A stretch of 57,062 nt of DNA from Vallitalea maricola. Its GTDB lineage: Bacteria > Bacillota > Clostridia > Lachnospirales > Vallitaleaceae. Positions 44,501 through 54,500 of this stretch are shown piece after piece. Under the pieces are notes generated by a model. That model was not told where the DNA came from, made no database searches, and saw nothing but the letters and a program-made list of their open reading frames with translations. How positions within the stretch are numbered: position 1 is the first letter of the stretch; each line of letters starts with the position of its first letter. The position numbers and the translations under genes were made by a program. The stretch lies in contig NZ_BTPU01000052.1 of the NCBI RefSeq assembly GCF_036985595.1, positions 1 through 57,062 on the forward strand. Reading direction: 5' to 3'.

Positions 44501-47276
44501 TAACTTTCTTAGATAATTGCTGACTATGTGGAATTAATGTTTTACTTTCCCAAGAAGGCCTATAAAACCACTTGGAGATTTCTTGTTGCTTGCCTAATTC
44601 TTTCATTTTCATACGTTTTGAAAGCCATATATAAGGATCACCACAAGCGGGATATGCAATCTTTTCAAAAGAATAAGTTGGTAACGATATTACTTTTCTT
44701 GTTTCATGACTATAGAAAATCTCCCAATTTATATCTATTCCACTAGCCCAAAGCTTTCCAAGAGAATGTAATAAATGCTGTTGATCATTAATATCTTCAT
44801 AAGGATGTCTTGTTAAATTAATTAATTTATTGGTTACTTTTAATTCTTTATTATTGATTATACGTTGTTTTACCAAATGGCTAAGAATCTTTCCTGGTCC
44901 AACTTCGATCCATATATTCTCTTTGTGTTCTAATAACTTATCAATATCTCCTAAATAATTGACTGGATAATACATATGCTTACACCAATAATCTTCATAT
45001 GATTCATCTGACTGAATATAATCACCCGTTACGTTTGATAGGTAGGGTATGGTAGGATTATTGAAATTAATTTGTTTTAATACTGTTCTAAAACCAATAA
45101 ATATATCTTTCATAATATGGGAATGGTATGCATAGTCAATGGGTAGTATATTACAGGGTATATTCATATCATCTAGATCTTTCTTAACGGCTGCTATCAC
45201 TTCAGGTTTACCTGAAAAGACGTAGGCACACTCACCATTTATAGCAGCTAGAGAAACATTAAATTTATCTAGAATAGAGTCTATTTCATCTCTTGTCATA
45301 CTTACACTAAGCATATTTCCCTTTGGTAGAGTTTCAACCAACCGAACTCTTTCTTTTAAAAGTCTTATAGCATCTTCAAAAGTAAATACACCACTTATAC
45401 ATGCAGCCACATACTCACCAAGACTATGACCTATCATTACATCTGGCTTAATACCCAAATTGATAAGATACCTACCTAGCGCATATTCAAAAGTAAATAT
45501 AGCTATTTGTACATATTGCGGGTTATTTAAAAATTGGTATAAAGCTTCTTCTGAACTTATTTTGTCATTAGAAGTTATACCATAAATTTTGTAAATATAT
45601 GAAATACATTTATCTATTTCTTTTCTGAACAATATTTCAGTATTGTATAGTTCACGTCCCATATCCTTATATTGTGAACCCTGCCCAGGAAACATGAAAA
45701 TAATCTTTTTATTATTCATAGTATCTCTATAGGTTTCTAGACCACTTTGCAGTGATTCTACAGCATTCTCTTTATTTTGACATACCATAAATCTACGATA
45801 AGCAAAATCTTTTCTTCCAGTTGCCAATGTATAAGCTGTATTACCTAAATCATTATTGTTCATGTTGACCATACAACTGCTCATTCTATATATCATATTC
45901 TCAAGTGCATTCTTTGTCATAGCTGACAAGATTATTAATTGATATTTACGATAACTTGGTTGGCTTGGAGGCAAAGAATACTCTTCCAATATCATATGTG
46001 CATTGGTTCCTCCTATACCTAAAGAGCTTACTGCCGCTCTTCGTGGCACCTCTTGTGCATACCAATCTTTTAATTCCCTGTTAAAATAAAATGCACTTCC
46101 TTGAACAATCATTTTAGGATTAGGTTTTACAAAGTTAACTAATGGTGGTATCTTTTTGTGTTTGAGAATTAAAACTGTTTTAATGAACGATGCTACTCCT
46201 GCTGCATTATCAAGATGACCTATATTAGCTTTCACTGATCCAATACTGCATGTAATAGTTCTATCTTTACCATAGGCTTGTTTTAATGCTTCAAACTCTA
46301 TAGGATCTCCAAGTACTGTTCCGGTACCATGAGCTTCAATATACCCAATCGTACTTGGTAGAACTTTTGATATTTTCTGAGCTCTCTGCATAACTTCTAC
46401 TTGGCCATCTATGCTTGGTGCTGTATAACCAATCTTTCTAGTACCATCATTATTAATAGCTGATCCTTTAATAATGGCATGAATTACATCACCATCTGCT
46501 ATAGCATTCTTTAGACGCTTAAGTACAACAACTCCTGCTCCTTCTCCAAATACTGTACCATTGGCATTTTCATCAAAAGCCCGACAATGACCATCTGAAG
46601 AAAGAATCATTCCTTCTCTATACATATAACCTGTTTTTAGTGTACTTAGAAGGGTTACTCCACCAGCTACAGCAACATTACATTCACCAAGCAGAAGACT
46701 TCTAGACGCTAAGTGAATCGACACAAGAGAAGTAGAACATGCTGTCTGGATATTGACCACAGGACCATTTAAATTAAGTTTATAAGCAATCTTAGAATTC
46801 ATGAAATCTCTATTAGTTAAGTGTTTGGCACTAAAAGTATCCACATCACCTTTTTCTTGTTCAATTAAGGATAAGGATTGCCAATTATAATTATTACCTG
46901 CTCCAGCAAATAACCCAATAACACCCTTATAAGTGGATGGATTACAACCTGCATCTTCTAGCCCTTCCCAAACACATTCATGAAATATACGCATTTGTGG
47001 ATCCATTATTTTAGCTTCACTGGGTAAATAATTAAAAAAGGAAGCATCAAAATATTGTTTATCCTCTAAGTAACTACCATATGTGACATAATTAGGGTCA
47101 CTAATAATACTTTCATCCACATTATTCTTAATTAATTCATCATGAGAAATAGATGTAACTGTTTCTTTTCCCTGTTGAATGATCTCCCAGAACTCTTGCG
47201 TATTACGTGCTTGTGGAAAACGGCAAGCCATTCCAATGACAGCTACTTCTAATCCTGAATAGGCGTTATCATTCAT
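41517..47276 (-). CDS. PKS module KS-AT-KR-ACP with terminal degenerate C domain
   Basis: A 1919-residue hybrid synthase. KS residues 10-430 with Cys180, His316 and His354; AT about 525-820 with intact GHSLGEY (Ser618) and YAYHS at 715-719, closer to malonyl than methylmalonyl motifs; KR about 930-1350 with GGLGRLG and Tyr1292/Asn1296, so an active ketoreductase; ACP with Ser1432; then a condensation-like domain 1505-1919. In the last, HHxxxDG reads KNLLFDG (1639-1645), so the catalytic His is gone. It adds one reduced two-carbon unit. Its start overlaps the upstream NRPS stop by 8 nt, implying coupled translation. Confidence 0.93.
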   Translation of the reverse strand: MNDNAYSGLEVAVIGMACRFPQARNTQEFWEIIQQGKETVTSISHDELIKNNVDESIISDPNYVTYGSYLEDKQYFDASFFNYLPSEAKIMDPQMRIFHECVWEGLEDAGCNPSTYKGVIGLFAGAGNNYNWQSLSLIEQEKGDVDTFSAKHLTNRDFMNSKIAYKLNLNGPVVNIQTACSTSLVSIHLASRSLLLGECNVAVAGGVTLLSTLKTGYMYREGMILSSDGHCRAFDENANGTVFGEGAGVVVLKRLKNAIADGDVIHAIIKGSAINNDGTRKIGYTAPSIDGQVEVMQRAQKISKVLPSTIGYIEAHGTGTVLGDPIEFEALKQAYGKDRTITCSIGSVKANIGHLDNAAGVASFIKTVLILKHKKIPPLVNFVKPNPKMIVQGSAFYFNRELKDWYAQEVPRRAAVSSLGIGGTNAHMILEEYSLPPSQPSYRKYQLIILSAMTKNALENMIYRMSSCMVNMNNNDLGNTAYTLATGRKDFAYRRFMVCQNKENAVESLQSGLETYRDTMNNKKIIFMFPGQGSQYKDMGRELYNTEILFRKEIDKCISYIYKIYGITSNDKISSEEALYQFLNNPQYVQIAIFTFEYALGRYLINLGIKPDVMIGHSLGEYVAACISGVFTFEDAIRLLKERVRLVETLPKGNMLSVSMTRDEIDSILDKFNVSLAAINGECAYVFSGKPEVIAAVKKDLDDMNIPCNILPIDYAYHSHIMKDIFIGFRTVLKQINFNNPTIPYLSNVTGDYIQSDESYEDYWCKHMYYPVNYLGDIDKLLEHKENIWIEVGPGKILSHLVKQRIINNKELKVTNKLINLTRHPYEDINDQQHLLHSLGKLWASGIDINWEIFYSHETRKVISLPTYSFEKIAYPACGDPYIWLSKRMKMKELGKQQEISKWFYRPSWESKTLIPHSQQLSKKVNMLFGEDNSLSKGLIDRLRKNGEKVIHIVPGQKYKRISQEKYAINTSIKDDYSKLIDDMYLSQNIPDRIIHLGNTYSDTNRNIYEKIRTGFYSLINLVLEMDNKHILAGREIVIVTSDLHKVWGTEQVNPVKGLTLGYIKVLAQEYPSVNTYNVDISLDDNHELIVSNIYHEIKYNLDDKVIAYRYGKRWVQNYQPFVLNGGMNKPGRLEERGNYIIIGGLGRLGFILAKHLMTSYQSRVILFGRTPLSDLDEKKKKRLNQLRELGKESVIYQCGDISKIEDIKKCMDMVTDKFTTINGIIHGGGVVEGQSINKINKLEEDAYEEQFSAKLYGLMNLREAVSNREVDFCLIVSSLASVLGGLGYGAYAATNTFIDYAMQAIDEDHFIGINLEGLYFGMDSVNSEGYMINENEVINVMDMVMNSGIGPQIIVSSGSLEERVNKWVKQTEVFQKPDQQPEMIQERPDLSVDYNPPISHYEIELHKIWKSFFAIEQIGIDDDFFELGGDSLKAMTLSKSIYHQLGIEIPLDQFFNHPTIKELAYYIQHTTIPKDIVKVEERKLQYFNADDEQYIQEMIQNDMNIEAVYPLSHMQLTALNYNMMYSNKENSLQLVSWIMEDLDIERLQNAWDQVIDKHAILRTQFIWRKVTSPIQVIYKTVNWTLDLQDIREVEEDIEKKIGEYTQKIIKRGFKKIPYMDLVVMQVNDRKYKVIWWYKNLLFDGFSKSIILNDVMHYYNKDNKKMLYPKESLAYGQYIEWMYRQPEEEAEVYWQEHMKGYKATEIINKQNNHKVTQEAKLYHYTLTQEEKNKVQLFAKENKLSLNTLLTASWAILHSEHLAQHDILIGMLTSGRPLTLEGANNMVGLFTNILPIRVQVPEKISLSWLSDFQEKLLQSKKYEYVSIQNISKWGDIPNRVLQEAIYERTIVYVDYPSLNTVAVNNVSDYISYSGLIVPIRCILDGELNICIKYDGTLYTTKKVESISHKLVMILKQIIKL

Positions 47277-49986
47277 CTCCTATCGCCTCCAATAAATGCA
47301 ATGTTTCATCAATTGTATCCACAGAATCTTGCAATATTGTTTCGGTTATTATTGAAGATGGTGTATCTTCTTGCGCCATAACTGTTGCAAGTTCTCTTAT
47401 AGAAACATATCTGAATAAATCAACTATTGAGATATCTAAAGAAAATTTTTGTTTAATCCTTGACTTTACCTCAATTGTACTAATGGATGTACCTCCAAGA
47501 TCAAAGAAATTAGAATCTATACCGATATATTTTTCTTCTATTGCTAACACAGATGACCATATTGATATAAGTTTCTTTTGTACATTCGTCTCTGGTGGTA
47601 TTAACTTTTTATTCCTCACAGGTTCTGGCAGATTTTTTTTATCTATTTTTCCATTCAATAATAAAGGAATCTTATCTACTTCTATAATATGCTGTGGAAT
47701 CATATGAATAGGTAATTTGTCTTTTAACCATTTTTTTATATCCTGTTGATTAATTTTTGTATTTTGGGTATTGGAATTAGCGACAATATATGCACAGATA
47801 TACTTATCACCTTTTTCATTTTCTTTTGCTATTAGTACTACTTCACTAATACCCTCATATTCTAACAATCGACATTTTATTTCGTCTAATTCTATACGGT
47901 ATCCTCTAATCTTGACCTGGTCATCTTTTCTTCCTATAATCTCAATATTACCATCAGGTAACCATCTACCAATATCACCTGTTTTATAGATGATATCTCC
48001 TCTCTCTTTTGCAAAGCAATTAGGAACAAAAGCCTTATCAGTTAATGTCTTATTCTCCCAATAACCGTTACCAACTCCTATACCCGAAACTCCGATTTCT
48101 CCAGGAACACCCATAGGTAATAAATTCATTTTAGAATCAAATATATAAATATTGAGATTCGCTAACGGCTTACCTATAGGTACTCTCATCATATTATCTG
48201 ATAGAGGTTTTCTAATCATGTACTGTGTTATATCATCAGATGCTTCTGTTGGTCCATAAGCATTAGCAACAGGTATATCTGGAAATAACTTTAACCAACT
48301 GTTAATCATATCCACTGAAACAACTTCTCCTGTCACAATAAGGCATTTTAAGTTGGTTAGTCTACGTTTTTCTATAGGTAATTGACTAAGATAATGAATC
48401 ATTGCATTCATAAAAGATGGAACTACTTCCATTATGGTAATAGCTCTATGTTCTAGAAAAGACAATAAAATATTAATACTGCAAAAATCATGATAATCAA
48501 TTATTGTAGTCTGTCCACCTAATAAAATACCTGTTAAAAATTGCCAAATAGATATATCTGTTGAAGTAGGAGCACTTTGCAAGAAATTAATAGGACCATG
48601 TAAATTAATCATATCCAGCTCTGCATATATATGATTAAGTACACCATCATGACGATTAATAGCTCCTTTTGGAAGACCTGTTGAGCCAGATGTATACATC
48701 ATATATATTGGATCTGATAAACTAATAGGAACATCTAGATTATCATTAGGCATACACATATATTGATCCTTCTTACATATGGTTATATGGTGGTTCTGCT
48801 CTATAAAAAGATTTAATGTCTCATCTATAGGATTGTCCAAACAGATAATCGTCGTTAATTGACTCTTATTAATATCTATTTCTTGTATAAATAAACTTGA
48901 TGTAATTATTTTACTTACTTGGCTATTATTTAACACATAATCAATTCTGTCTTTTGGATACATGGAATCAATAGGTACAAATGCAGCACCTGTCTTTAAT
49001 ACTGCCAACATAGCTATTAAAAAATTAATTCCACGCTCTTCTAGTATTGCAACATATTGACCTTTTTCTACGTTCAGATCATATAGCAATCTTGCTAAGC
49101 GATTAGATTCTTGATTCAATTGATAGTAAGTTAATGTATCTCCTCTATGTTCAACAGCTATTGCATTAGGATTAGCTTTTACTTGTTGTTCAAACAATCT
49201 TATAGTGCTCACAGTTATAGAAAAATTTTTTTGTGTATTATTAAATGTAAATATCTTTGCTTTCTCGTTAAGGCTTAGTAACGAAATTTTTTCAATAGTA
49301 TTTTCAAGATTATCCATCACAGTTGTTAAAGCAAACTTAAAATGATTTTTAAGATTTTCTATAGTTGATTTCTTATATAGGGATGCATTATATTCTAGAG
49401 ATAATGTTACACAATTGTCACATTTATGGAATATGAAACCTATATCATTTTTATGATGTGGGATATTTATTTCTCCATGTAGATTAGTTAATCCAACTAT
49501 AACATCTATCATAGGACAACGATTTGTCTCTTTGGTAATATCAAATAATTCCATAATCTCATCAAACGATAATTCATTATTACTATAAGCACCACATATG
49601 AGATTACGCATATTCACTAATAACGTTTTAAAGGAATCCATTTCTTCTATACCTATATTAACTGGAAGTATTGATGGAACTTTATCTGCACGTATGGGAT
49701 ATGTGGGTATACCTACAGCTATATATTTATTCATGGTGTGTTTGTGAAGTACAAGTGTAACAATACTTGTTAAAGTAATAAATAGTTTTAAATCTGATTC
49801 TTTTACTAGTTCACATAACCTCTTATACTCTTCACCATTAATCTCTAAGCACACCTGATCATAATTATCTGACCATATATTTGAGCGTTTATAATCTAGT
49901 AAGATTGTTGTTTCCATTGTAGGTATTTTTGCCATTTCTCTCCAATACATTTTTTGGTTAAAAATACTAGTTACTTGTGTACTCAT
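47269..49986 (-). CDS. NRPS with half C domain, A domain and PCP
   Basis: A 905-residue protein. Residues 10-250 match only the C-terminal lobe of a condensation domain (starting at QKMYWREM) and have no HHxxxDG. The adenylation domain (about 265-760) has YTSGSTGLPKG, NAYGPTEA, YKTGDIGRW and NGKIDKKNLP. Aligned to GrsA, the pocket reads D-I-W-E-I-T-A-D-D-K, an acidic pocket; from memory this resembles 2,4-diaminobutyrate codes. The PCP carries Ser834 in LGGTSI. A good ribosome site (GAGGAGA) precedes the ATG, so the short N-terminus is real. The missing half may be supplied by the free C protein just upstream. Confidence 0.9.
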   Translation of the reverse strand: MSTQVTSIFNQKMYWREMAKIPTMETTILLDYKRSNIWSDNYDQVCLEINGEEYKRLCELVKESDLKLFITLTSIVTLVLHKHTMNKYIAVGIPTYPIRADKVPSILPVNIGIEEMDSFKTLLVNMRNLICGAYSNNELSFDEIMELFDITKETNRCPMIDVIVGLTNLHGEINIPHHKNDIGFIFHKCDNCVTLSLEYNASLYKKSTIENLKNHFKFALTTVMDNLENTIEKISLLSLNEKAKIFTFNNTQKNFSITVSTIRLFEQQVKANPNAIAVEHRGDTLTYYQLNQESNRLARLLYDLNVEKGQYVAILEERGINFLIAMLAVLKTGAAFVPIDSMYPKDRIDYVLNNSQVSKIITSSLFIQEIDINKSQLTTIICLDNPIDETLNLFIEQNHHITICKKDQYMCMPNDNLDVPISLSDPIYMMYTSGSTGLPKGAINRHDGVLNHIYAELDMINLHGPINFLQSAPTSTDISIWQFLTGILLGGQTTIIDYHDFCSINILLSFLEHRAITIMEVVPSFMNAMIHYLSQLPIEKRRLTNLKCLIVTGEVVSVDMINSWLKLFPDIPVANAYGPTEASDDITQYMIRKPLSDNMMRVPIGKPLANLNIYIFDSKMNLLPMGVPGEIGVSGIGVGNGYWENKTLTDKAFVPNCFAKERGDIIYKTGDIGRWLPDGNIEIIGRKDDQVKIRGYRIELDEIKCRLLEYEGISEVVLIAKENEKGDKYICAYIVANSNTQNTKINQQDIKKWLKDKLPIHMIPQHIIEVDKIPLLLNGKIDKKNLPEPVRNKKLIPPETNVQKKLISIWSSVLAIEEKYIGIDSNFFDLGGTSISTIEVKSRIKQKFSLDISIVDLFRYVSIRELATVMAQEDTPSSIITETILQDSVDTIDETLHLLEAIGDE

Positions 49987-50019
49987 TCTTATCTCCTCTC
50001 ATTAGCACTTTGCATATGG

Positions 50020-51543
50020 CTAGAAATTAAAATCTGTTTCTTGTATAAGCTTTTCATAAGACTGATTATAACCTTGAAAAAGTGGTATATTATCTATTTT
50101 TTCATCCAGATTAGTTAACATGGCGTCAAGAAGAATTTTAAAATGTTTTACCATTTCTTGAATTGTTTCGTCCTCGAATACATCTATAGCATATTCAATA
50201 TTACCTCCAATTTTATCCTTGGTTTCCCACATGGTAAGATCTAAATCAAATTTTGGTGTATTAAGGTCATTAAGTATATCATAATGTATATAAAACTCCA
50301 TTTTTAGATCCTTTGGTGCTTCTATAACCCATTCTTCAAGATCAAAATTAAGGAAATCAAAAAAAACTTGAAACATTGATAAAGTATTAGCATTTCTCTC
50401 AATATTTAAGTCTTTGATGATGGAATACATAGGTATTTTTCTATGTTCATGATAATCCAATACATTATCCCTAACCTTGTTTAGAACCTCTCTAAACGTA
50501 CAACCTTTCTCTATCTCTGTCACCATCATTAATATATTAATAAAAGGTCCCAGAACAAATTCACTATTCACATTAGGTCGATTAGAAAAAGATGTTCCTA
50601 TCAAAATATCTCTTACCCTTGTATAACGATAGATTAAGATACTATATACGCTAAAAAGTACCATATAGGTTGTTTTATTCTCATTTATAGTTAATTCTTT
50701 TATCTTCTCTCTCTGGACGTCTCCTAATTGGAAAGATAAACTTTTTGACTTCCATTTATTGATATCACCTCGTTTATGGTCATATGGCAGAGGTAATTCT
50801 CTTATTTTATCTTTTAATTTAGTTTTCATGTAGTCAGCCTTTTCAATAAATGCTGAATTCTTCATGATATCTCTTTCCCAGAAACAATAATCAGCATATT
50901 GAATAGATGGTATACCTAAAGATTTAGTGTTCCCATCTAATTTATTTTTGTATAACGTTACTATTTCATTTATCAAGAGCCGTAATGACCAATTATCACA
51001 TAAAAGATGATGTATAACAAATAATAAGATTTGGTCGTTCTCATCTAATTGAAAAAGTACCATTCTAAACAATGGACAAACTGACAGATCAAAGCTTAAC
51101 TTAGCATATTCAGATACTAATTTCATCGCATATTCACGTTTATCCTCATGATAATCATCTATATTTATAATCTGTATTTCTGGTTTTATCTCATCTTGTA
51201 TGAATTGGTAAGGCACACCTTCTACCATTTTAAAAGTAGTTCTTAGTATTTCATGTCTCTTAGTTATATCTTCCATAACTTGCTGCAATAAATCTTTATG
51301 TATATATCCTTTTAAATGTAAGGCGATAGGTACATTATATGCAGCATTTTCAGGTATAATCTGCTCATAAAACCATATCTGTTCTTGTATTGTTGATAAA
51401 GGTATGAGCTCGCTGCGATCATATTTTCTTAATGTAACCTCGGTTTTTTGATTAGCTATTTTTTTTTGTAATTTTCTATAGAACTCTTTTCTTTTTTCTT
51501 CTGGAAGTTTATTGATTATTTCTAATCGATTATTGTCTATCAA
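50020..51543 (-). CDS. Free-standing NRPS condensation domain
   Basis: A 507-residue protein that is one complete condensation domain after a short helical leader (residues 1-45, resembling a docking segment). The active site is IHHLLCDNWS with His178/His179 and Asp present but the usual Gly replaced by Asn. The C-terminal lobe has NRPNVNSEFVLGPFINIL, the usual latch region. It lies between the glycine-type module and the half-C module, so it probably joins their substrates in trans. It ends 33 nt before the next gene. Confidence 0.9.
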   Translation of the reverse strand: MIDNNRLEIINKLPEEKRKEFYRKLQKKIANQKTEVTLRKYDRSELIPLSTIQEQIWFYEQIIPENAAYNVPIALHLKGYIHKDLLQQVMEDITKRHEILRTTFKMVEGVPYQFIQDEIKPEIQIINIDDYHEDKREYAMKLVSEYAKLSFDLSVCPLFRMVLFQLDENDQILLFVIHHLLCDNWSLRLLINEIVTLYKNKLDGNTKSLGIPSIQYADYCFWERDIMKNSAFIEKADYMKTKLKDKIRELPLPYDHKRGDINKWKSKSLSFQLGDVQREKIKELTINENKTTYMVLFSVYSILIYRYTRVRDILIGTSFSNRPNVNSEFVLGPFINILMMVTEIEKGCTFREVLNKVRDNVLDYHEHRKIPMYSIIKDLNIERNANTLSMFQVFFDFLNFDLEEWVIEAPKDLKMEFYIHYDILNDLNTPKFDLDLTMWETKDKIGGNIEYAIDVFEDETIQEMVKHFKILLDAMLTNLDEKIDNIPLFQGYNQSYEKLIQETDFNF

Positions 51544-51571
51544 CTCTTTACCTCATTTCATTACCTTTATA

Positions 51572-54500
51572 TTAATTCATTTCATTGATTAATTCTTCAA
51601 ATTCGCTGTCACCTAATTGGCTCATTTGTTCCTTAACAATTACCTCTGCAAGCTGTGCTATAGTAGGATTTTCAAATATGTCTTTTAATGTGATAGTACA
51701 ATCATAGGCTTTATTAATATGGGTCAATATAATTGAACCCAACAGGGAGTGACCACCAAGTGCGAAAAAATTATCTTTAACACTAATAGGTTGAACCTTC
51801 AGAACATCTTCCCATATCTGAACCAGTTTTTTCTCATAATCATTCGTAGGTGCTTGGTATATATCTCCTTCATTCAGCATTCTTTTTTGTGGTTGTGGTA
51901 AGCTTTTTCTATCAATTTTTCCATTAGTTGTTACAGGTAACTTGTCCATAATTGTATAGTAAGAGGGCAACATATAATATGGTAAATGCTGCCTTAAATA
52001 GTTCTGTAATGATTCTAGAGAAATATGCTTATCATGTTCTAATTCCATATAGAGAGCTAAGTTTTTTTCACCTGCCATATCCATGTATTCAGCAATAATA
52101 CAACAGCTTATACCATTGTATTTTAGTACAGTATGTTCTATTTCTCTTGCTTCAATACGATGACCTCTTATTTTAAATTGGGAATCTGTTCTACCACAGT
52201 AATATATCACACCATCTTCACTATATTTACCTTTATCACCTGTATTATACATCCTAAATCCATTAACAAATTTATCGGGTATAAACAGCTTTTGAGATTG
52301 CTGTAGTTTATTCCTATATCCCTTAGCTACACCTTTACCACTGATATATATATTACCTATAGCCCCTACTGGTACTGGATTAAGTTGTTCATCCAGTATA
52401 TATATCCTTGTATTAGCTATAGGCTTTCCAATTGGAATCATATCTTCATAACCCTTAACTCTATATATCATAGACCAGATAGTTGTTTCAGTAGGTCCAT
52501 ACATATTCCATACTTCTTTTCCCCTATGACATAATGCCATAGCTAACTTTTTATCCAATATTTCTCCACCACAGAGAATCTTTAATCTTTTCTTATCACC
52601 TGTCCATTGGGAGTTAATCAGTAGTCTCCAAGTAGCAGGTGTCCCCTGCATGATTGTAGGCTTATATTTATCCATTATTTTTTTTAGTTCATAACCATCT
52701 CTCGCCTCTTCCCTACTTGTCATGATTAAGCATGCTCCATTAACCAAAGGTAAGAACATTTCAAGAACAGAAATATCAAAACCATAACTGGTCACAGCTA
52801 GTAAAACATCTTCTCTATGAATACCTGGTTCATGAGACATGGAATATATAAAATTAACCACTGATTGATGGGTTATTTCTACTCCTTTTGGCTGTCCTGT
52901 AGTACCAGAAGTATACATAATATATGCCAAATCAGAACTAACCTTACTTCTGTTAAGATATTTAAAACCATTGTTTTTATTCATCTCATCTACTGTGATA
53001 ACAGAAGCTGATTGGATATCTGAGAAAATATTATATTGCTCCTTACTTGTGACAATGAACCTAGGTGATACATCTTCTATTATTTTATTCATCCTATTAA
53101 AAGGCAGCTCAGGATCTAGAGGCACATAACAGCATCCTGCTTTTAATATACCTATTAATACAGCTATAAGATTTATATTAGATTCTAAACAAACGATAAT
53201 AGGTTCCTCATTTTTCGTTCCTTGATTTGTAAGGAATGAAGCTATTTTATTAGATTGATTATTAAGATCTCTATAGTTAAGCTTCTTATCACCCTGTATA
53301 ACAGCTATTTTGGTTCCGTCATCTTTTACCCTGTCCTCAAACAATTCATATATCATTTTATTCTCATCTATAGGTGTATAAGTATCATTCCATTTTTCTA
53401 TTATTTCTTCTATCTCCACTTGATTCAATAGTGAAATTTCATCTATGTTCGTATCTGGATTATCTACAATTTGTTCTATAATATGTTTATATTGCTTTGC
53501 CATATTATCAACAGTGGTCATTGTAAATGTATCTTCATTGTATGCTATATGCATATCCAAGTTTCCATTATACTCTTCTATTTCTACACTAAAAGGAAAT
53601 TTAGATGTCTTAACATCTATATCCATTGATTCTAATGAAAGTTGTCCTATGTGAATATTTTCTAATTGTCTATGATAATAGCTAAAGAAAATCTGTAATA
53701 TAGAATTTACAGACTTACTTTGCTCCTTTGACAGACTATTCATTATCAATCCTAAATCCACTTTTTGATAATCGTAGGCATCTAATACAGTTGCAGCCAC
53801 TTGATTAAGTAATTGATAAAAGGACATACCAGAAGTAATTTTATTTCTAAGAATAACAGTATTAGTAAAGAAACCCATCATAGACTCCATTTCATATTCT
53901 TGTCTTCCTAATACAGGTGATGCTATTGCTATATCTTCTTGACTCGTATACCCCTTAATAAGTATATTGAAGCAAGTCAGCAAGAATATGAAACTTGTCA
54001 CTTTTTTTTTCTTACATAATGATGTCATTTTATCTATAATTTCTTTTTCGAAGGTATATGTTATTTGATGACTATTATTACTTGATTTAGAACTTTCATA
54101 GGGCATCTCTAATAATGGTATATGTTCTAATTGCTTATACCAATAATCAATATCCTTATTATATAACCCCATCTCATAACACTCATGCTGCCACAAAGTA
54201 TAATCACCATATTGAAGCCTGTTTTCACTCTCTTCTATGTTCCTACCTTTTATCAATATAAGATAAACTTCTAGAACTTCTTTTAAAAACAATTGAATGG
54301 ACCATGCATCAGATACAATATGATGAATATTGAAAAGAAACACATACTCTTTTTCTTGCATTTGGATAAAATGCATGTTAAACAAAGGTCCTTGAGATAA
54401 ATCAAAAACATGCTGTCTTTCTTCTTCTATAATATTATCTAATGTACTATGTGCCTCTATTGAAGTTCCTTGATTATATATAATAGTTAATGGTAATTTT

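Noticed and set aside
41902..47989. Several plus-strand frames of 60-75 residues inside the PKS/NRPS genes
   Set aside because: All are antisense shadows of large, family-matching genes and lack ribosome sites.
49980..50025. Frameshift joining the free C protein and the half-C NRPS into one gene
   Set aside because: The C protein is already complete with both lobes, and the next gene has its own GAGGAGA ribosome site and ATG, so two separate genes are the simpler reading.
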